A stretch of 31,691 nt of DNA from JAXGPL01 sp040766985 (GCA_040766985.1 JAXGPL010000024.1:1-31691), one strand, 5' to 3'; positions 15,003 to 24,283 are shown, numbered from the stretch's first letter. Notes: generated from the sequence alone by a model not told the origin. A program made the numbers and translations.

Positions 15003-15205
15003 CACGAAATGCCGCCGGCGGGCAGGTCTCCTGACTCCCCATCATCGCCGCCGGGCGCCTTCCCACCGTCTTGCGGACGGCAGTGGCTGTGGCATTTGCC
15101 TGGCCGTGCCCGTGGCTCAGCGGTTACAGTGGCGGGACCGTTCAGGTCTTGCACCTGATTCCCTCTCGTGCCCCTTGCGGGGACCCGCAGGCGTATTTGG
15201 TTGTG
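15003..15205 (-). promoter_or_regulatory. Cobalamin (AdoCbl) riboswitch aptamer
   Basis: The minus strand carries the conserved aptamer blocks in order: GAGGGAATCAGGTGCAAGAC and CTGAACGGTCCCGCCACTGT (core), then AGCCACTG (B12 box type), GACGGTGGGAAGGCG, and GAGTCAGGAGACCTGCC. Together they match the class with a large peripheral domain. When cobalamin binds, the downstream terminator should form and shut off btuFCD. Limits are approximate. Confidence 0.95.
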
Positions 15206-15214
15206 TTCGGCTTG

Positions 15215-15244
15215 AGTATATTGCCTGCCGCGCCACGCCTGCAA
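15215..15244 (-). promoter_or_regulatory. Promoter of the riboswitch-btuFCD unit
   Basis: TTGCAG (minus strand; 15244-15239), an 18-bp spacer, then TATACT (15220-15215). Start of transcription would be near 15208, right before the aptamer. The remaining stretch to the M28 stop (15245-15480) shows no gene. Confidence 0.65.
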
Positions 15245-15480
15245 TGGGCGTCGGACATTGCGCCGGATATTGTGGGGAAGGTCAGCCCCCGCGAATGGGC
15301 GACAGGCGGCGCGGGGCGGGACCTGTGAATGTCGTTAACAGATCCCGCCCACGGTTTACATAATGTCTCGCCCCAGGCTGCACACCGCTGGCAACCGCCT
15401 CCAGGCTGCCGACCGCACTCTATCGTCTACCGTCTGGGGCTACGGCCTACGGCCTGCCACCTGAGATCCGCTTGGGCTGC

Positions 15481-16848
15481 CTAGAACGGCCAGCGCTTCT
15501 CGAGCCGCAGCACCTCGCCGAGTCCCTCGGCCTCGAGCTGGGCCTTGATCTCATCACGGCTGACGTGGGCTGCGATCGGGCCTGGCTGTGCCGCCATCCG
15601 CGCGAGGATCCGCGCCAACTGGACGGCATCGCCCTGAAGGCCGCGCAGCGAGACCTTGTCCAGCGTGTCAGCGATGGTATGGCCCCTCCCGCGCGTCAGG
15701 GGCTGCTGCTGCATGACGTTGAAGTACCCGCTCGGTACACCCTGCAGGAAGAACGGGAACATATCCGAGTACATGCTGATCTTGCAGTCAACGGTCATCG
15801 GGTGGAGCATATCCTTGGCGATGCCCTTGAAGTACGGCAATAGCTCGGGCCAGCCCATCAAGGCGAGGTCCTTGCTCCCCTCGCGGCCTGCGCCGTCGAG
15901 GTTCCACATGAACTCGACGTTCTTCATCTCCGCAAGGTAATCGGCCACGTAGTGTAGAGCCCCAACGAGGCACGGCTCTTCATTGCTGAAACCGATGAAC
16001 CGCAGCGTCTTCGCGAACTTGCCCTTGTGCTTGGCGAGAGCCCGCGCAGCTTCCCACACGACGCAGGCGCCCGCCGCGTCGTCCATCGCCCCGACCGCGA
16101 TGTCGTGCCCGTCGACGTGGGCGCCGCTGATGATCATCTTGTCGGGCTCGGTGGCACCGGGGATGTCGCCGACTACGTTCCAGGAGGGAAGCCTCTTGCA
16201 GGTGTTCTTGACGTCGATGCGGACCCGCACCGGCGAGTTGTGGTGTTTGGCGAGCCAGAGCAGGCGCTGGCCGGCCTCGTAGGAGATGGTCGCGCCTGGA
16301 ATTTCGGCGTAGGCGTCGGCGCGGAGGGAACCGGTTTCGACGAGGAAACCGGGCTCGCCCCGCATCCACAGCATCCCGATCGCCCCACGCTCGTACGCCA
16401 TGCTATAGCGCTCCATGCGGTGCATGATGCGGTGGTAAGGGGGCGACTTGGCGTTGATTAAGACGATCTTGCCCTTGATCTTGTCGCCTGCAGCGTGGTA
16501 CTCGGCCGGAGTGCCGTGGCCCAGGTAGAGTACCTCGCCCTCGATGATGGCGGTCTGGGTCGCGACCAGTGAGATGCCATCCAGGGGCTCCTTTATTGGG
16601 GCTGTAACCTGCATGTCGATGGTGCCGCGGATCCAGCCGTTCCACTCGTACTCGTGAAGGTGGACGTTCTCCAGTCCGTACTCGCGGAGCTTAGCGGCCA
16701 GGTGCTCGGCGGCCTGGCGCTCGCCTGGCGTGCCCCCTGCCCTACTGCCGAAACTCACCAGCGCCTCCTCGTTGCGCATGGCCTCGTCAGAGGTCCAGAC
16801 CTCGCCGAGGATGTCGCGGTCGATCGCCCGGATGGTTTCCTTGTCCAT
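15481..16848 (-). CDS. M28-family zinc aminopeptidase with PA-type insert
   Basis: 455 residues. The zinc-peptidase core has all ligand motifs: His in SGAHVDGHD, bridging Asp in GAMDDAAGA, the catalytic Glu pair in SNEEPCLVGA, Asp in WNLDGAG, and His in GRGHTIADTLDKV. An N-terminal cap and a PA-like segment (IEGEVLYLGHG, IKGKIVLINAK, GAIGMLW) precede it, as in M28 enzymes that act on peptides or N-carbamoyl compounds. There is no signal peptide, so it is probably cytoplasmic. I chose ATG 16848, 8 nt after TAGGAGG; the frame extends to 16944 without a better SD. Divergent from the membrane protein at 17073; the 224 bp between hold no other gene. Confidence 0.92.
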   Translation of the reverse strand: MDKETIRAIDRDILGEVWTSDEAMRNEEALVSFGSRAGGTPGERQAAEHLAAKLREYGLENVHLHEYEWNGWIRGTIDMQVTAPIKEPLDGISLVATQTAIIEGEVLYLGHGTPAEYHAAGDKIKGKIVLINAKSPPYHRIMHRMERYSMAYERGAIGMLWMRGEPGFLVETGSLRADAYAEIPGATISYEAGQRLLWLAKHHNSPVRVRIDVKNTCKRLPSWNVVGDIPGATEPDKMIISGAHVDGHDIAVGAMDDAAGACVVWEAARALAKHKGKFAKTLRFIGFSNEEPCLVGALHYVADYLAEMKNVEFMWNLDGAGREGSKDLALMGWPELLPYFKGIAKDMLHPMTVDCKISMYSDMFPFFLQGVPSGYFNVMQQQPLTRGRGHTIADTLDKVSLRGLQGDAVQLARILARMAAQPGPIAAHVSRDEIKAQLEAEGLGEVLRLEKRWPF

Positions 16849-17072
16849 ACCCTCGCCTCCTAATTGCTGATACGATACCGGGTATTTCGCCACTAGAACT
16901 GTTGGCTGCCCGGGGCGTCGTCTCCTGCTACCCGGGCGACGCAACCCGGTTCCGGCACCGCGTGCGGAGAGGAGAACCAGGGAGGCGGAAGAAGGTTGAA
17001 GGGGCCTGGAGATCCGGCCCTTGTCGGCGGCCCCGGCCTGCCAGAAGCAGCCCGATAGCGGGGGGTTCGAGA

Positions 17073-17561
17073 GTGAAGAAGTCTACATCATCATCAAAGG
17101 CCCGCCTCGTGCTGCCCTTGCTGGCTGCTTTCGTGCTCGTGCTTGGATGGCACCTCCTCTGGAAACTCGAGGTGGCGGGCCGCCAGAGCTTCACCACCTG
17201 GCAATGGTACGTCGTCAACCGCCTCCGACCGCCACTGTTCATGCTGAGCGGGGCCATTCTCGGGATCGAACATTTACTGGTGCGGCCGGCCGCTGGCCGG
17301 CGCCTCCGGTTAAGGCTGGATGTGCCCCGGCTGATTGCCGCTCTGCCGCTGGGATATCTGGCGTTCGGTGACGTCCTGGCTTACTGGGGCCTGGCCCCGA
17401 GCCTTTACCAGTGGGTCCTGCTAAGGGTGTTCGGTGGCTTTCTGCAACCCGTGAACTCGGTCGCAGCGGGGCTCTTCGGGCATCTGCTCGTCAGGTGCCT
17501 TCAGAGAGAACCGGTGGCGCGGGAGGATGCTGCCCAGGACGGGGAACCCCACATTTACTGA
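17073..17561 (+). CDS. Hypothetical membrane protein
   Basis: 162 residues with about four hydrophobic segments (VLPLLAAFVLVLGWHLLW, LFMLSGAILGIEHLL, LIAALPLGYLAFGDVLAYWG, and LRVFGGFLQPVNSVAAGLFG). A basic, Ser-rich N-terminus (KKSTSSSK) gives an inside orientation. I do not recognise a family. GTG 17073 follows a GGGGGG stretch and is preferred over the longer frame starting at 16902, whose extra part is Arg-rich and not membrane-like. The next gene starts 80 bp downstream on the same strand. Confidence 0.65.
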   Translation: MKKSTSSSKARLVLPLLAAFVLVLGWHLLWKLEVAGRQSFTTWQWYVVNRLRPPLFMLSGAILGIEHLLVRPAAGRRLRLRLDVPRLIAALPLGYLAFGDVLAYWGLAPSLYQWVLLRVFGGFLQPVNSVAAGLFGHLLVRCLQREPVAREDAAQDGEPHIY

Positions 17562-17641
17562 TTTGGCGAGTGGCAGATCCCGGCGGGAACCTCGATGGAG
17601 GCCGGTCGTAGGTACTTGTGACTGAAGAATTGGAGGCTCCC

Positions 17642-18199
17642 ATGACGCGCAACGCGTTTGACAAGTTCCGCTGGGGATTCCTTTTTATCATGCTCGACTT
17701 CAGGATTCAGGGCATCGACATCCTCCCCGACTTCATCGGCTACATCATGCTCACAGGCGGCCTCGGCTTGCTGGCCGAACGGAGTGTGCGCTTCGCACAG
17801 GCGCGGGGCCCGGGTACCGCCATGATCTTCATATCGCTGTTCTCCCTATACGAGCGGCCCGCGCAGGGCGGCGGCATTCACTTCGGAGTTCTGGGCCCGT
17901 TGGGTTTCCTTATCGGTATTGTCTCATTGGTGGTCGGACTGCTCACGGCTTACCACCTCTTCGGCGGCATCGGCGAGATGGCCGGCAGCATGGGTCGTTC
18001 GGACATCGCTGCCGAAGCCGACCTGCGTTGGAGCCAGTATCTGACGCTCCAGATCGCCGGCCTTGCGGGAATCGTGTTGCTTATCATCCCGGCAATCGCC
18101 GTGCTTTACATCATCGCTCTTCTGGTTGCAACCATTGCCTTGACCGCGGCGATCGTGGGTTTTATGGGCAGGTGCGCCGACTCGCTGGGTGAGGCGTAG
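17642..18199 (+). CDS. Conserved-looking membrane protein of unknown function
   Basis: 185 residues with about five hydrophobic segments. The N-terminal block NAFDKFRWGFLFIMLDFRIQ, then IDILPDFIGYIMLTGGLGLL, resembles small membrane proteins found in Bacillota with an IDILPDFIGYI-like segment; function unknown. Later helices are LGPLGFLIGIVSLVVGLL and the long pair LAGIVLLIIPAIAVLYIIAL plus LVATIALTAAIVGFMG. ATG 17642 follows TTGGAGG by 5 nt; an upstream in-frame GTG at 17618 lacks a good SD. Probably in one unit with the membrane protein before it. Confidence 0.75.
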   Translation: MTRNAFDKFRWGFLFIMLDFRIQGIDILPDFIGYIMLTGGLGLLAERSVRFAQARGPGTAMIFISLFSLYERPAQGGGIHFGVLGPLGFLIGIVSLVVGLLTAYHLFGGIGEMAGSMGRSDIAAEADLRWSQYLTLQIAGLAGIVLLIIPAIAVLYIIALLVATIALTAAIVGFMGRCADSLGEA

Positions 18200-18268
18200 G
18201 CCCGCTCCGCCTGGGAGGAGCAGCGCCAAACCAGAGGCCCGGCGACGTGATGGAGGGGTGACCGGAGG

Positions 18269-18853
18269 ATGGTCCGCGGTGTGACATTCGACTTCTGGCA
18301 GACGATCTTCTATGACCCCAACGAGCCGCAGCGCATGCGCGTGCGGGCCGCCGGCATGGCCGATGCACTGGCGGCGCGCGGGATTCATCGCCCGCCGGCA
18401 ACGGTTCTGAGGGCGATTCTGGACTGCGGCCGGCACCGCCTCGCCATCGATCAGGAGCGGGAATTCGCTCCCTTCAACCAGGTCACGTGGATTCTGGGGC
18501 GGCTCGGGCTGGCCCCGGACGAGATGCCCCCTTGCCTGCTCGCCGCCGTTGCCGCACCCTATTGTGAAGCCGGGCTGACCGTGCCGCCCGTCGTGTTCCC
18601 CGCCGCCCCCGCGACTCTCGCCGAGCTGTCGCAGCGCTATCCCCTCGCCCTGATCTGCAACACGGGAGCGTCTCCGGGAGCGGTCCTGCGTACGGTGCTG
18701 TTCCGGGCGGGGCTGCTGGGTTTCTTCAAGGCGTGCGGCGCTGCTGCGGCTGGAGGCGCCCAGGCAGGGATAACCTCAGGCCGCTTTGCTCCGCCTAGGG
18801 TTGTTCAGCGCGCGTGGCGGCCCACTCGGGCGGGTTGTCGAAGTGCCTGTTGA
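18269..18853 (+). pseudogene. HAD-superfamily hydrolase lacking motifs III and IV
   Basis: The N-terminal two thirds are a HAD fold of the haloacid-dehalogenase-like type: motif I FDFWQTIFYD (nucleophile Asp kept; Trp at the usual second Asp), helical cap (residues 25-100), and motif II LALICNTGAS. After GLLGFFKA the expected Lys motif and the acidic GDD motif are absent in all frames. A different frame right there reads ARAALLRLEAPRQG and stops, which looks like a natural HAD C-terminus. An internal deletion of some 50-60 codons is therefore likely, followed by a chance extension to 18853 that overlaps the opposite-strand reductase gene. As it stands it should be inactive. Confidence 0.65.
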
Positions 18854-19510
18854 GGCCCTCTACCGCTTCGGCCTGCGTACACGAATGACCGAACACCGCT
18901 TCCTGCAAACGGCCGGGGAACGCGCCGGACCGCACCAATTCGATGCCTGCCTCGTGCACGGTATGCCTGATGGTTTCGATGCGGCAGGGCTTGAGTCCGC
19001 CGGGCAGGGTCAGCGCACCGGCGTATCCGCAGCCCATGTGCTTGGCGATTCCCTGACGTGCATGATCAGCGGGTCGAAATTGTCCCGTTCGACAAAACCG
19101 CACGTCGAGACCAGCGCGATCGTATGGAGCTTGGTCTCGGCGCGCCGCACATGCCGCATGTGCCCTTCGCGAAGCTCGGCAGCGCCGTGGACGATCGGAA
19201 TCAGACGGTCTATGACGGTCTTGAGGGGACCCGTCATGCCGTCGCAGTAGACCGGCGTCGCGAGGACAAGGATGTCGGCCTGCCTGACCCTGGCGAGAAC
19301 TTCATCCATATCGTCGCGCACCGCACACAAACCGGGGGTACGGGTCCAACACGTGAAACATCCCAGGCACCCGCCCACCTTGAGGTCATAAACGTTGATG
19401 GTCCGCAAAGACGCGCCAGCTTCGGTCATCCCTGAAACCAACGCCGCAGCCATTTGCCCGGTGGGTCCCTTAGCCCGGTGCGGGCTGCCGTTGAGCACGA
19501 GAGCGTTCAT
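18795..19510 (-). pseudogene. Iron-sulfur flavoprotein / NADPH-FMN reductase-like, frameshifted
   Basis: Flavodoxin-like fold: LVLNGSPHRAKGPTGQMAAA (FMN-phosphate loop), then CLGCFTCWTRTPGLC, a C-x2-C-x2-C-x7-C set as in iron-sulfur flavoproteins, and ADILVLATPVYCDGMTGPLK. The first frame ends at 19010. The C-terminal part (GIAKHMGCGYAGALTLPGGL, onward to 18795) continues in another frame; the shift lies near 19055-19060 and one added base repairs it. About 238 residues when joined, normal for the family. ATG 19510 follows GGGAGGTGG by 10 nt. It lies 67 bp downstream of the M1-like gene on the same strand, so they may be co-transcribed. Confidence 0.8.
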
Positions 19511-19577
19511 CTTTGGGTTGCCACCTCCCTCAATCTATCAGTCTATCGGCACCCATCAGCCGACCCCGGCCGGCACC

Positions 19578-21442
19578 CTATTCGACGCCAGTGCCCACCG
19601 GCACGGCCAGCATGGCGGTTAGTTCGCGCCAGGGATTGGCGAAAAGCGCCATATGGTCGGGATCAACGAGGATGCGTACAGGCTGGTCGGCGACATCAAC
19701 CGGAATCACGCTTGTGCAATGCTCCTTCGCCGGTATGTCAAGCCACCCCGAAAAGCTAGCGCCTTCGATGCAGTTGACCTGGATCGGAAGGCGCATCGGA
19801 AAGAACATACCCGACTGAGCAATTTCAACCTGGATGGCAACCGCCGCTTCCCCGTCGCCTTCCCCATCGCCTTCCCCATCGCCGTCCGCAGCAGTGACCA
19901 ACTCGGCAGTTAACGAGGCCAGCGTGGGCAGCCCGGTCGAGTCGATCCAGGCAGACCAGAACTCGCCTACGGCTGATCGGGGCGCCGCGGCCTCAATACA
20001 CCGGCGCAAACCACCCAGATCGCCCACGCCATAGGCGCAGTCGGCCAGGAAACGCCGGCACCCGAAGTCAAACGCCTCGCGGCCCACATACCACTCGAAC
20101 AACTGCAGAACGGCCGGTCCCTTAAGGTACGCGAGGTGGTGGCCGGCAACCGGACCGGGAGCCAGCTTGGCCAGCGGGACGCCCTCACCGCTCTGCCGGT
20201 ACGCGCCATCCCAGTCTCGCGCGCGCTCACCGGCCACTGCAGGGGCCTCATGGCGCGCCCCCAGATCGGCAAGCGCCCGCAACGACCAGTAACCGGCCAT
20301 GCCTTCGGCCAGAAAACACCGCCCTCTGCAGCAAACGGCTGGCAGACCGCACCCCACCAGTGGTGCGCCACTTCGTGGGCGACCAGGCTGTGCAGATGGT
20401 AATCGGTGATTGGGGCGCCGCCAATCCCTCCGGACCAGACCAGGCTGGGGATGACCATCAGTCCGTAACCACCCTCCAGCGTCCGATCACCTGTGCGCGG
20501 AACGGTGGCGATGCGGTACGGCTCCGGCGGCGGGTACCCCAGGATACCGGTGTAGTATTTGATGACCGAGGACGCAAACCGGATGGCCTCACGAGCACGG
20601 TCCTCTTGACCGGGGAATACGTAGGCCATGACAGACGGGCCAAGGTCATAGCCGGACCCGGCCGTGGAAACCACTACGTACTCGGGGCTTGCCATGATCG
20701 CCGGGAACAACTTCAGCCCATCCTGCCATTCCCAACGCGATCGCACCATGTCCGTTCCTGCCGACGCAGGCCCGCCTGCAGATGAGCGGAAGCCCCTCTC
20801 ACCGGAAGCCGCGGCCGCCGATTCCACCAGATTGCCGGTGCCGGTCACTTTCACGCCCTCATGGTGGTAGATGGTTATTGAACCCGTTGCCGGGACATGC
20901 GAACCGGGATCACAGGCCGCCCATTTGTCGTTGTGTTTCAGGAACAGCCCAGCTTCGCTGAGACCCCTGCCGGGCTCGTGGCCCTTGCGGACGGCACACT
21001 CCACGGTCAGCGTCACAAGCCCCTGCTCCGAAGAAGAATCGAGTTGCCACCCATCGGGCGGGGCGAAGACCAGTAACAGCGGACCGACACGCACATGCCC
21101 CAAGGGCACACCGGTATCCGCCAAGGCTAGGCTCCTGACTCTCATCCGCGAGTCCATCGCGAGCCAGAGCTTATCAGTGGCCCCGTGCTCAAGTCCGGCG
21201 ACCGCCAAGGTCTGGACGATTGTGGCCTCATCACATGGCCAGGGCAGCCACACCTCGATGTCGTTGCTGACAATCGGGAACTTCCCCGCCTGGCCCGGAT
21301 TCAGGATCTGCCCCAGCCCCGCAGCCCGGGGAACGACTCTGACGGCAACAAAGCACCAGATCAGGGCTACGACAAAAAGGACGAGCCAGCCGATCCGGGC
21401 TTGACGTCTGCTGTTGCGCGACGGTGCGGGTGGCGGTCTCAT
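19578..21442 (-). pseudogene. Membrane-anchored M1-like metallopeptidase, frameshifted
   Basis: Joined over one shift this is about 620 residues. One N-terminal membrane anchor (IGWLVLFVVALIWCFVAV) puts the rest outside. The zinc site is HEVAHHWWG with the third ligand in FLAEGMAGYW, exactly as in gluzincin M1 enzymes. The GxMEN substrate-clamp motif is replaced by EGGYGLMVIPS. The shift sits between these two motifs: adding one base to the AAAA run at 20313-20316 restores GGVFLAEGMAGYW. The C-terminal domain contains a GDGEGDGEGDGE repeat. ATG 21442 follows GAGGAGG by 5 nt. The frame after the shift is fully conserved, so an intact gene with a sequence error is quite possible. Confidence 0.85.
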
Positions 21443-21621
21443 GCCGGCCTCCTCGCGGGCGGCGGATTGTGCGATCGGCACGCGGTCGCGGCCTGAGCGG
21501 TAGTGGTTTCGATGGAAGGACGCTCCAGGCCTGTCAGATGGCTAATGTCAGACCCCGGGGCAACAGGGGCCCGCTCCACGTTCGGCGGCGCGAGCCCCTA
21601 GTCGCCCTGCGGAAAGCGCAA

Positions 21622-22146
21622 TTACCTGGCTCTACGCTCGTTGAGCAGTACGAATGCACCAAGCAGAATCAGCGCGACCGGCCACCACCGGCTGACGAAA
21701 CCCCCGAAGACCAGGCCCTCGAAGAATGCTCCAAATACCAGGAAGCCCGCCGCGCCGCCAACCAACAGCCAGCGTCCCGCCCGCGCCGAACCCTCGTCGC
21801 CTACGCCGAAACCCGACGAAAACACGAGGCCCAACCCGACGGAAGCGGGAATCAATGTCCAGGCGTAGGCCCAGATCTCCCAGTGCCCGGTCATGTTGCC
21901 GTACAGCAGGATAAGCCCGACCGTCGTGATAATGCAGCCGGGGATGGCCATGGCGGCAAGGGCGTGATTACGGCTCAAACCGCCTACGACCGCGACCGCA
22001 ACCATGGCCGCCCCGGGAACGAGGATGAACGCGGGCCACCACTGCTCGGCGCTTATGAGCCCGGGGAAGTAGGTCACCGCGCTGAAGAACAGCCCGAGGA
22101 AGATCAGGAGAAACGCCAAAAACATCCGCCCACCGCGATCAGGCAT
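21622..22146 (-). CDS. Small integral membrane protein (LiaF/DUF5668-like topology)
   Basis: 174 residues with about six hydrophobic segments in three hairpins: LAFLLIFLGLFFSAVTYFPG, then WWPAFILVPGAAMVAVAVVG, AMAIPGCIITTVGLILLYG, IWAYAWTLIPASVGLGLVF, WLLVGGAAGFLVFGAFFEGL, and WWPVALILLGAFVLLNERR. The repeated WWPxxLIxxG units resemble the membrane part of LiaI/LiaF and DUF5668 proteins; no function can be assigned. ATG 22146 follows CTGGAGG by 9 nt. It is divergent from the kynureninase gene; the shared upstream region is under 100 bp. Confidence 0.8.
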   Translation of the reverse strand: MPDRGGRMFLAFLLIFLGLFFSAVTYFPGLISAEQWWPAFILVPGAAMVAVAVVGGLSRNHALAAMAIPGCIITTVGLILLYGNMTGHWEIWAYAWTLIPASVGLGLVFSSGFGVGDEGSARAGRWLLVGGAAGFLVFGAFFEGLVFGGFVSRWWPVALILLGAFVLLNERRAR

Positions 22147-22235
22147 CTATGAAAACCTCCAGTCTATGAGCCCCGCCCGTTGTGCGCGAAGGACCGACCG
22201 GGCCGACCGCGAACTCGACTGCGGGGGGTGCGGGA

Positions 22236-23534
22236 TTGTCCTTTTCCACCGACGAGTCGGCTGCCCTGCGGCTTGACAGGGAGGACCGGCTGGCGCCGTA
22301 TCGGGAGCGCTTTCACCGGCCGCCCGGAACCATCTACATGGACGGCAACTCCCTCGGCCTTCTTTCGCTTGACGCCGAGGAATCTATTATGGCTGCCGTC
22401 GATCAGTGGCGGCGGCTGGCGATCGGCGGATGGCTCGACGCCGACCCGGCGTGGTTCACGCTCGGTGAAACCCTCGGCGCCCAGATGGCCGGCCTGGTCG
22501 GGGCGGCGCCGGACGAAGTCGTCGTTACGGGGACGACGACGGTCAACCTCCACGCGCTGCTAGCTAGTTTGTACCGGCCGGAGGGCAGGCGGCGGCGGAT
22601 CGTCGCCGACAAACTCAACTTCCCCTCGGATATCTACGCGATCCAAAGCCACCTGGCGATGCGGGGGGTCGACCCCGGTGAGTTCTTAACGCTGGTGCCG
22701 AGCCGGGACGGGCGGACGATCGACGAGGGCGACGTCGCGGCGGCGCTTGACGAATCGGTTGCCCTGGTCTTGTTGCCCTCGGTCCTTTACCGCAGCGGCC
22801 AGTTGCTGGACATGGCGCGCATCACGCGCGACGCACACGCCGTCGGGGCGCTGGCCGGGTTCGACCTCAGCCACTCGGCCGGACTCGTGCCGCATCGGCT
22901 GGGAGCGGGCGCGGGGGGAGACGATGTTGACTTCGCCTTCTGGTGCACCTACAAGTACCTCAACAGCGGCCCGGGCGGTACCGGCGCGCTGTTCGTCAAC
23001 CGCAGGCACCACGGAGCGGACATCGGGCTTGCGGGCTGGTGGGGCTATCGTAAGGAGCGGCAGTTCGACATGGCCTTGGATTGGGAGGCGGCGGATGGCG
23101 CGGGAGCGTGGCAGGTTTCCACGATCCCGGTGTTGTCCACTGCGGCTCTTGGCGGGTCGCTACGGGTGACGATGGAGGCGGGGATCGAAGCGATTCGCGA
23201 AAAGTCACTGCAGCTGACCGATTACCTTATCTACCTGGCCGACGAGTTGCTGGCGGGAGAACCGTACGGCTTTGTGGTCGGTACGCCGCGCGAACACGCG
23301 CGGAGGGGCGGGCACGTCGCGCTGGAACACCAGCAGGAGGCGGTCCGGATCGTCAAGGCCCTGCGGGCGCGCGGCGTCGTGCCTGACTTCCGGCCGCCCG
23401 GCGTGATCCGGCTTGCGCCGATGGCGCTGTACACCAGCTTTACGGAAGTCTGGCACGTAGTACGGCATCTGCGCGAGATCATGGAGCGGCGCGAATACGA
23501 GACGTTCGGCGCGGGAAGGGACGTGGTGGCGTGA
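22236..23534 (+). CDS. kynU: Kynureninase
   Basis: 432 residues, usual length. PLP-dependent fold type I enzyme that cleaves kynurenine (or 3-hydroxykynurenine) to anthranilate and alanine. Visible family motifs: IYMDGNSLGLLS near the N-terminus, TGTTTVNLHALL, NFPSDIYA, GFDLSHSAGLVPH (PLP-ring Asp), FAFWCTYKYLNSGPGG (PLP-binding Lys), and GWWGYRKERQFDM. The C-terminus has the substrate-carboxylate region FRPPGVIRLAPMALY. I start at TTG 22236 after GGGGGGTG; GTG 22182 in frame is possible but lacks an SD. The stop overlaps the next start as GTGA. No tryptophan dioxygenase or formamidase gene is in the window. Confidence 0.92.
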   Translation: MSFSTDESAALRLDREDRLAPYRERFHRPPGTIYMDGNSLGLLSLDAEESIMAAVDQWRRLAIGGWLDADPAWFTLGETLGAQMAGLVGAAPDEVVVTGTTTVNLHALLASLYRPEGRRRRIVADKLNFPSDIYAIQSHLAMRGVDPGEFLTLVPSRDGRTIDEGDVAAALDESVALVLLPSVLYRSGQLLDMARITRDAHAVGALAGFDLSHSAGLVPHRLGAGAGGDDVDFAFWCTYKYLNSGPGGTGALFVNRRHHGADIGLAGWWGYRKERQFDMALDWEAADGAGAWQVSTIPVLSTAALGGSLRVTMEAGIEAIREKSLQLTDYLIYLADELLAGEPYGFVVGTPREHARRGGHVALEHQQEAVRIVKALRARGVVPDFRPPGVIRLAPMALYTSFTEVWHVVRHLREIMERREYETFGAGRDVVA

Positions 23535-24256
23535 GCGGAACGGCTGCAGGAGGAGACGGGCATAACGGCGAGGGAAGCGCGGCGGCACGCGCAGGGGGAG
23601 GCAGCGGAGTAAGCCCCGTGCCGGGCGGCAAGGTCAGCATCGGATCGTTTCCCCTGGTCTACCCGATACCGGTGGTGTTGGTCGGGGCAAAAGTCGGCGG
23701 GGCGCCCAACTTCGAGACCGTTGGCAACTGCGCCATCGCCGGGTTCAACCCGGGGCTGGTGTTTGTTTCGTCGGTGCGGAGCCACTACACCAACCGCGGG
23801 ATCGTCGAAAACGGCACGTTCAGCGTCAATATCCCCGCGACGGACCTGGTGGCGGTGACGGACTTCTGCGGGATTGCGTCCGGGCGGGACTACGACAAGG
23901 GCGGCCTGTTCAAGGTGTTTTACGGCAGCCTTGCCACCGCGCCGATGATCGAGGAGTGCCCGGTCAACCTGGAGTGCAGGGTCCTCCACGAGTACACCTA
24001 CGGTGAGATGCAGATGTTCATCGGGCTGATCGCCCAAACATACGTCCCTGAAGAGCACACGCGGTGGATCGCAGACCCGCGGCCGGGGGCGGCGGCCGGT
24101 GCGGGGCGTTATGTCTACTCGCGGCCGGCGCTGGCCGAGCTCGACCCGATCATCTTCCACCACGACAACCTTTACTACGGCATTGGCCAGGGCCAGGTTG
24201 TGGGCCACGGATACCGTGACGGGAAGGGCGTCGACGCAGAGAGGTTGCGCCGCTAG
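23531..24256 (+). CDS. Flavin reductase-like (DIM6/NTAB) FMN-binding protein
   Basis: 241 residues. A Gly/Ala-rich N-terminal stretch of about 30 residues is followed by the split-barrel FMN-binding domain: FPLVYPIPVVLVGAKVGGAP, FETVGNCAIAGFNPGLVFVS, SHYTNRGIVENGTFSVNIPA, and LECRVLHEYTYGEMQMFIGL. These proteins bind FMN, often as the reductase partner of a monooxygenase. It overlaps kynureninase by 4 nt (GTGA), so it is tightly coupled to it. A role in handling kynurenine or anthranilate products is inference. Confidence 0.85.
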   Translation: MSGTAAGGDGHNGEGSAAARAGGGSGVSPVPGGKVSIGSFPLVYPIPVVLVGAKVGGAPNFETVGNCAIAGFNPGLVFVSSVRSHYTNRGIVENGTFSVNIPATDLVAVTDFCGIASGRDYDKGGLFKVFYGSLATAPMIEECPVNLECRVLHEYTYGEMQMFIGLIAQTYVPEEHTRWIADPRPGAAAGAGRYVYSRPALAELDPIIFHHDNLYYGIGQGQVVGHGYRDGKGVDAERLRR

Positions 24257-24283
24257 CTAGCCGGTGCTTGCCCTCGCAGCCCT

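Noticed and set aside
14814..15005. N-terminal extension of BtuF by 64 residues
   Set aside because: It would translate the riboswitch expression platform, and the lipoprotein signal begins only after ATG 14813.
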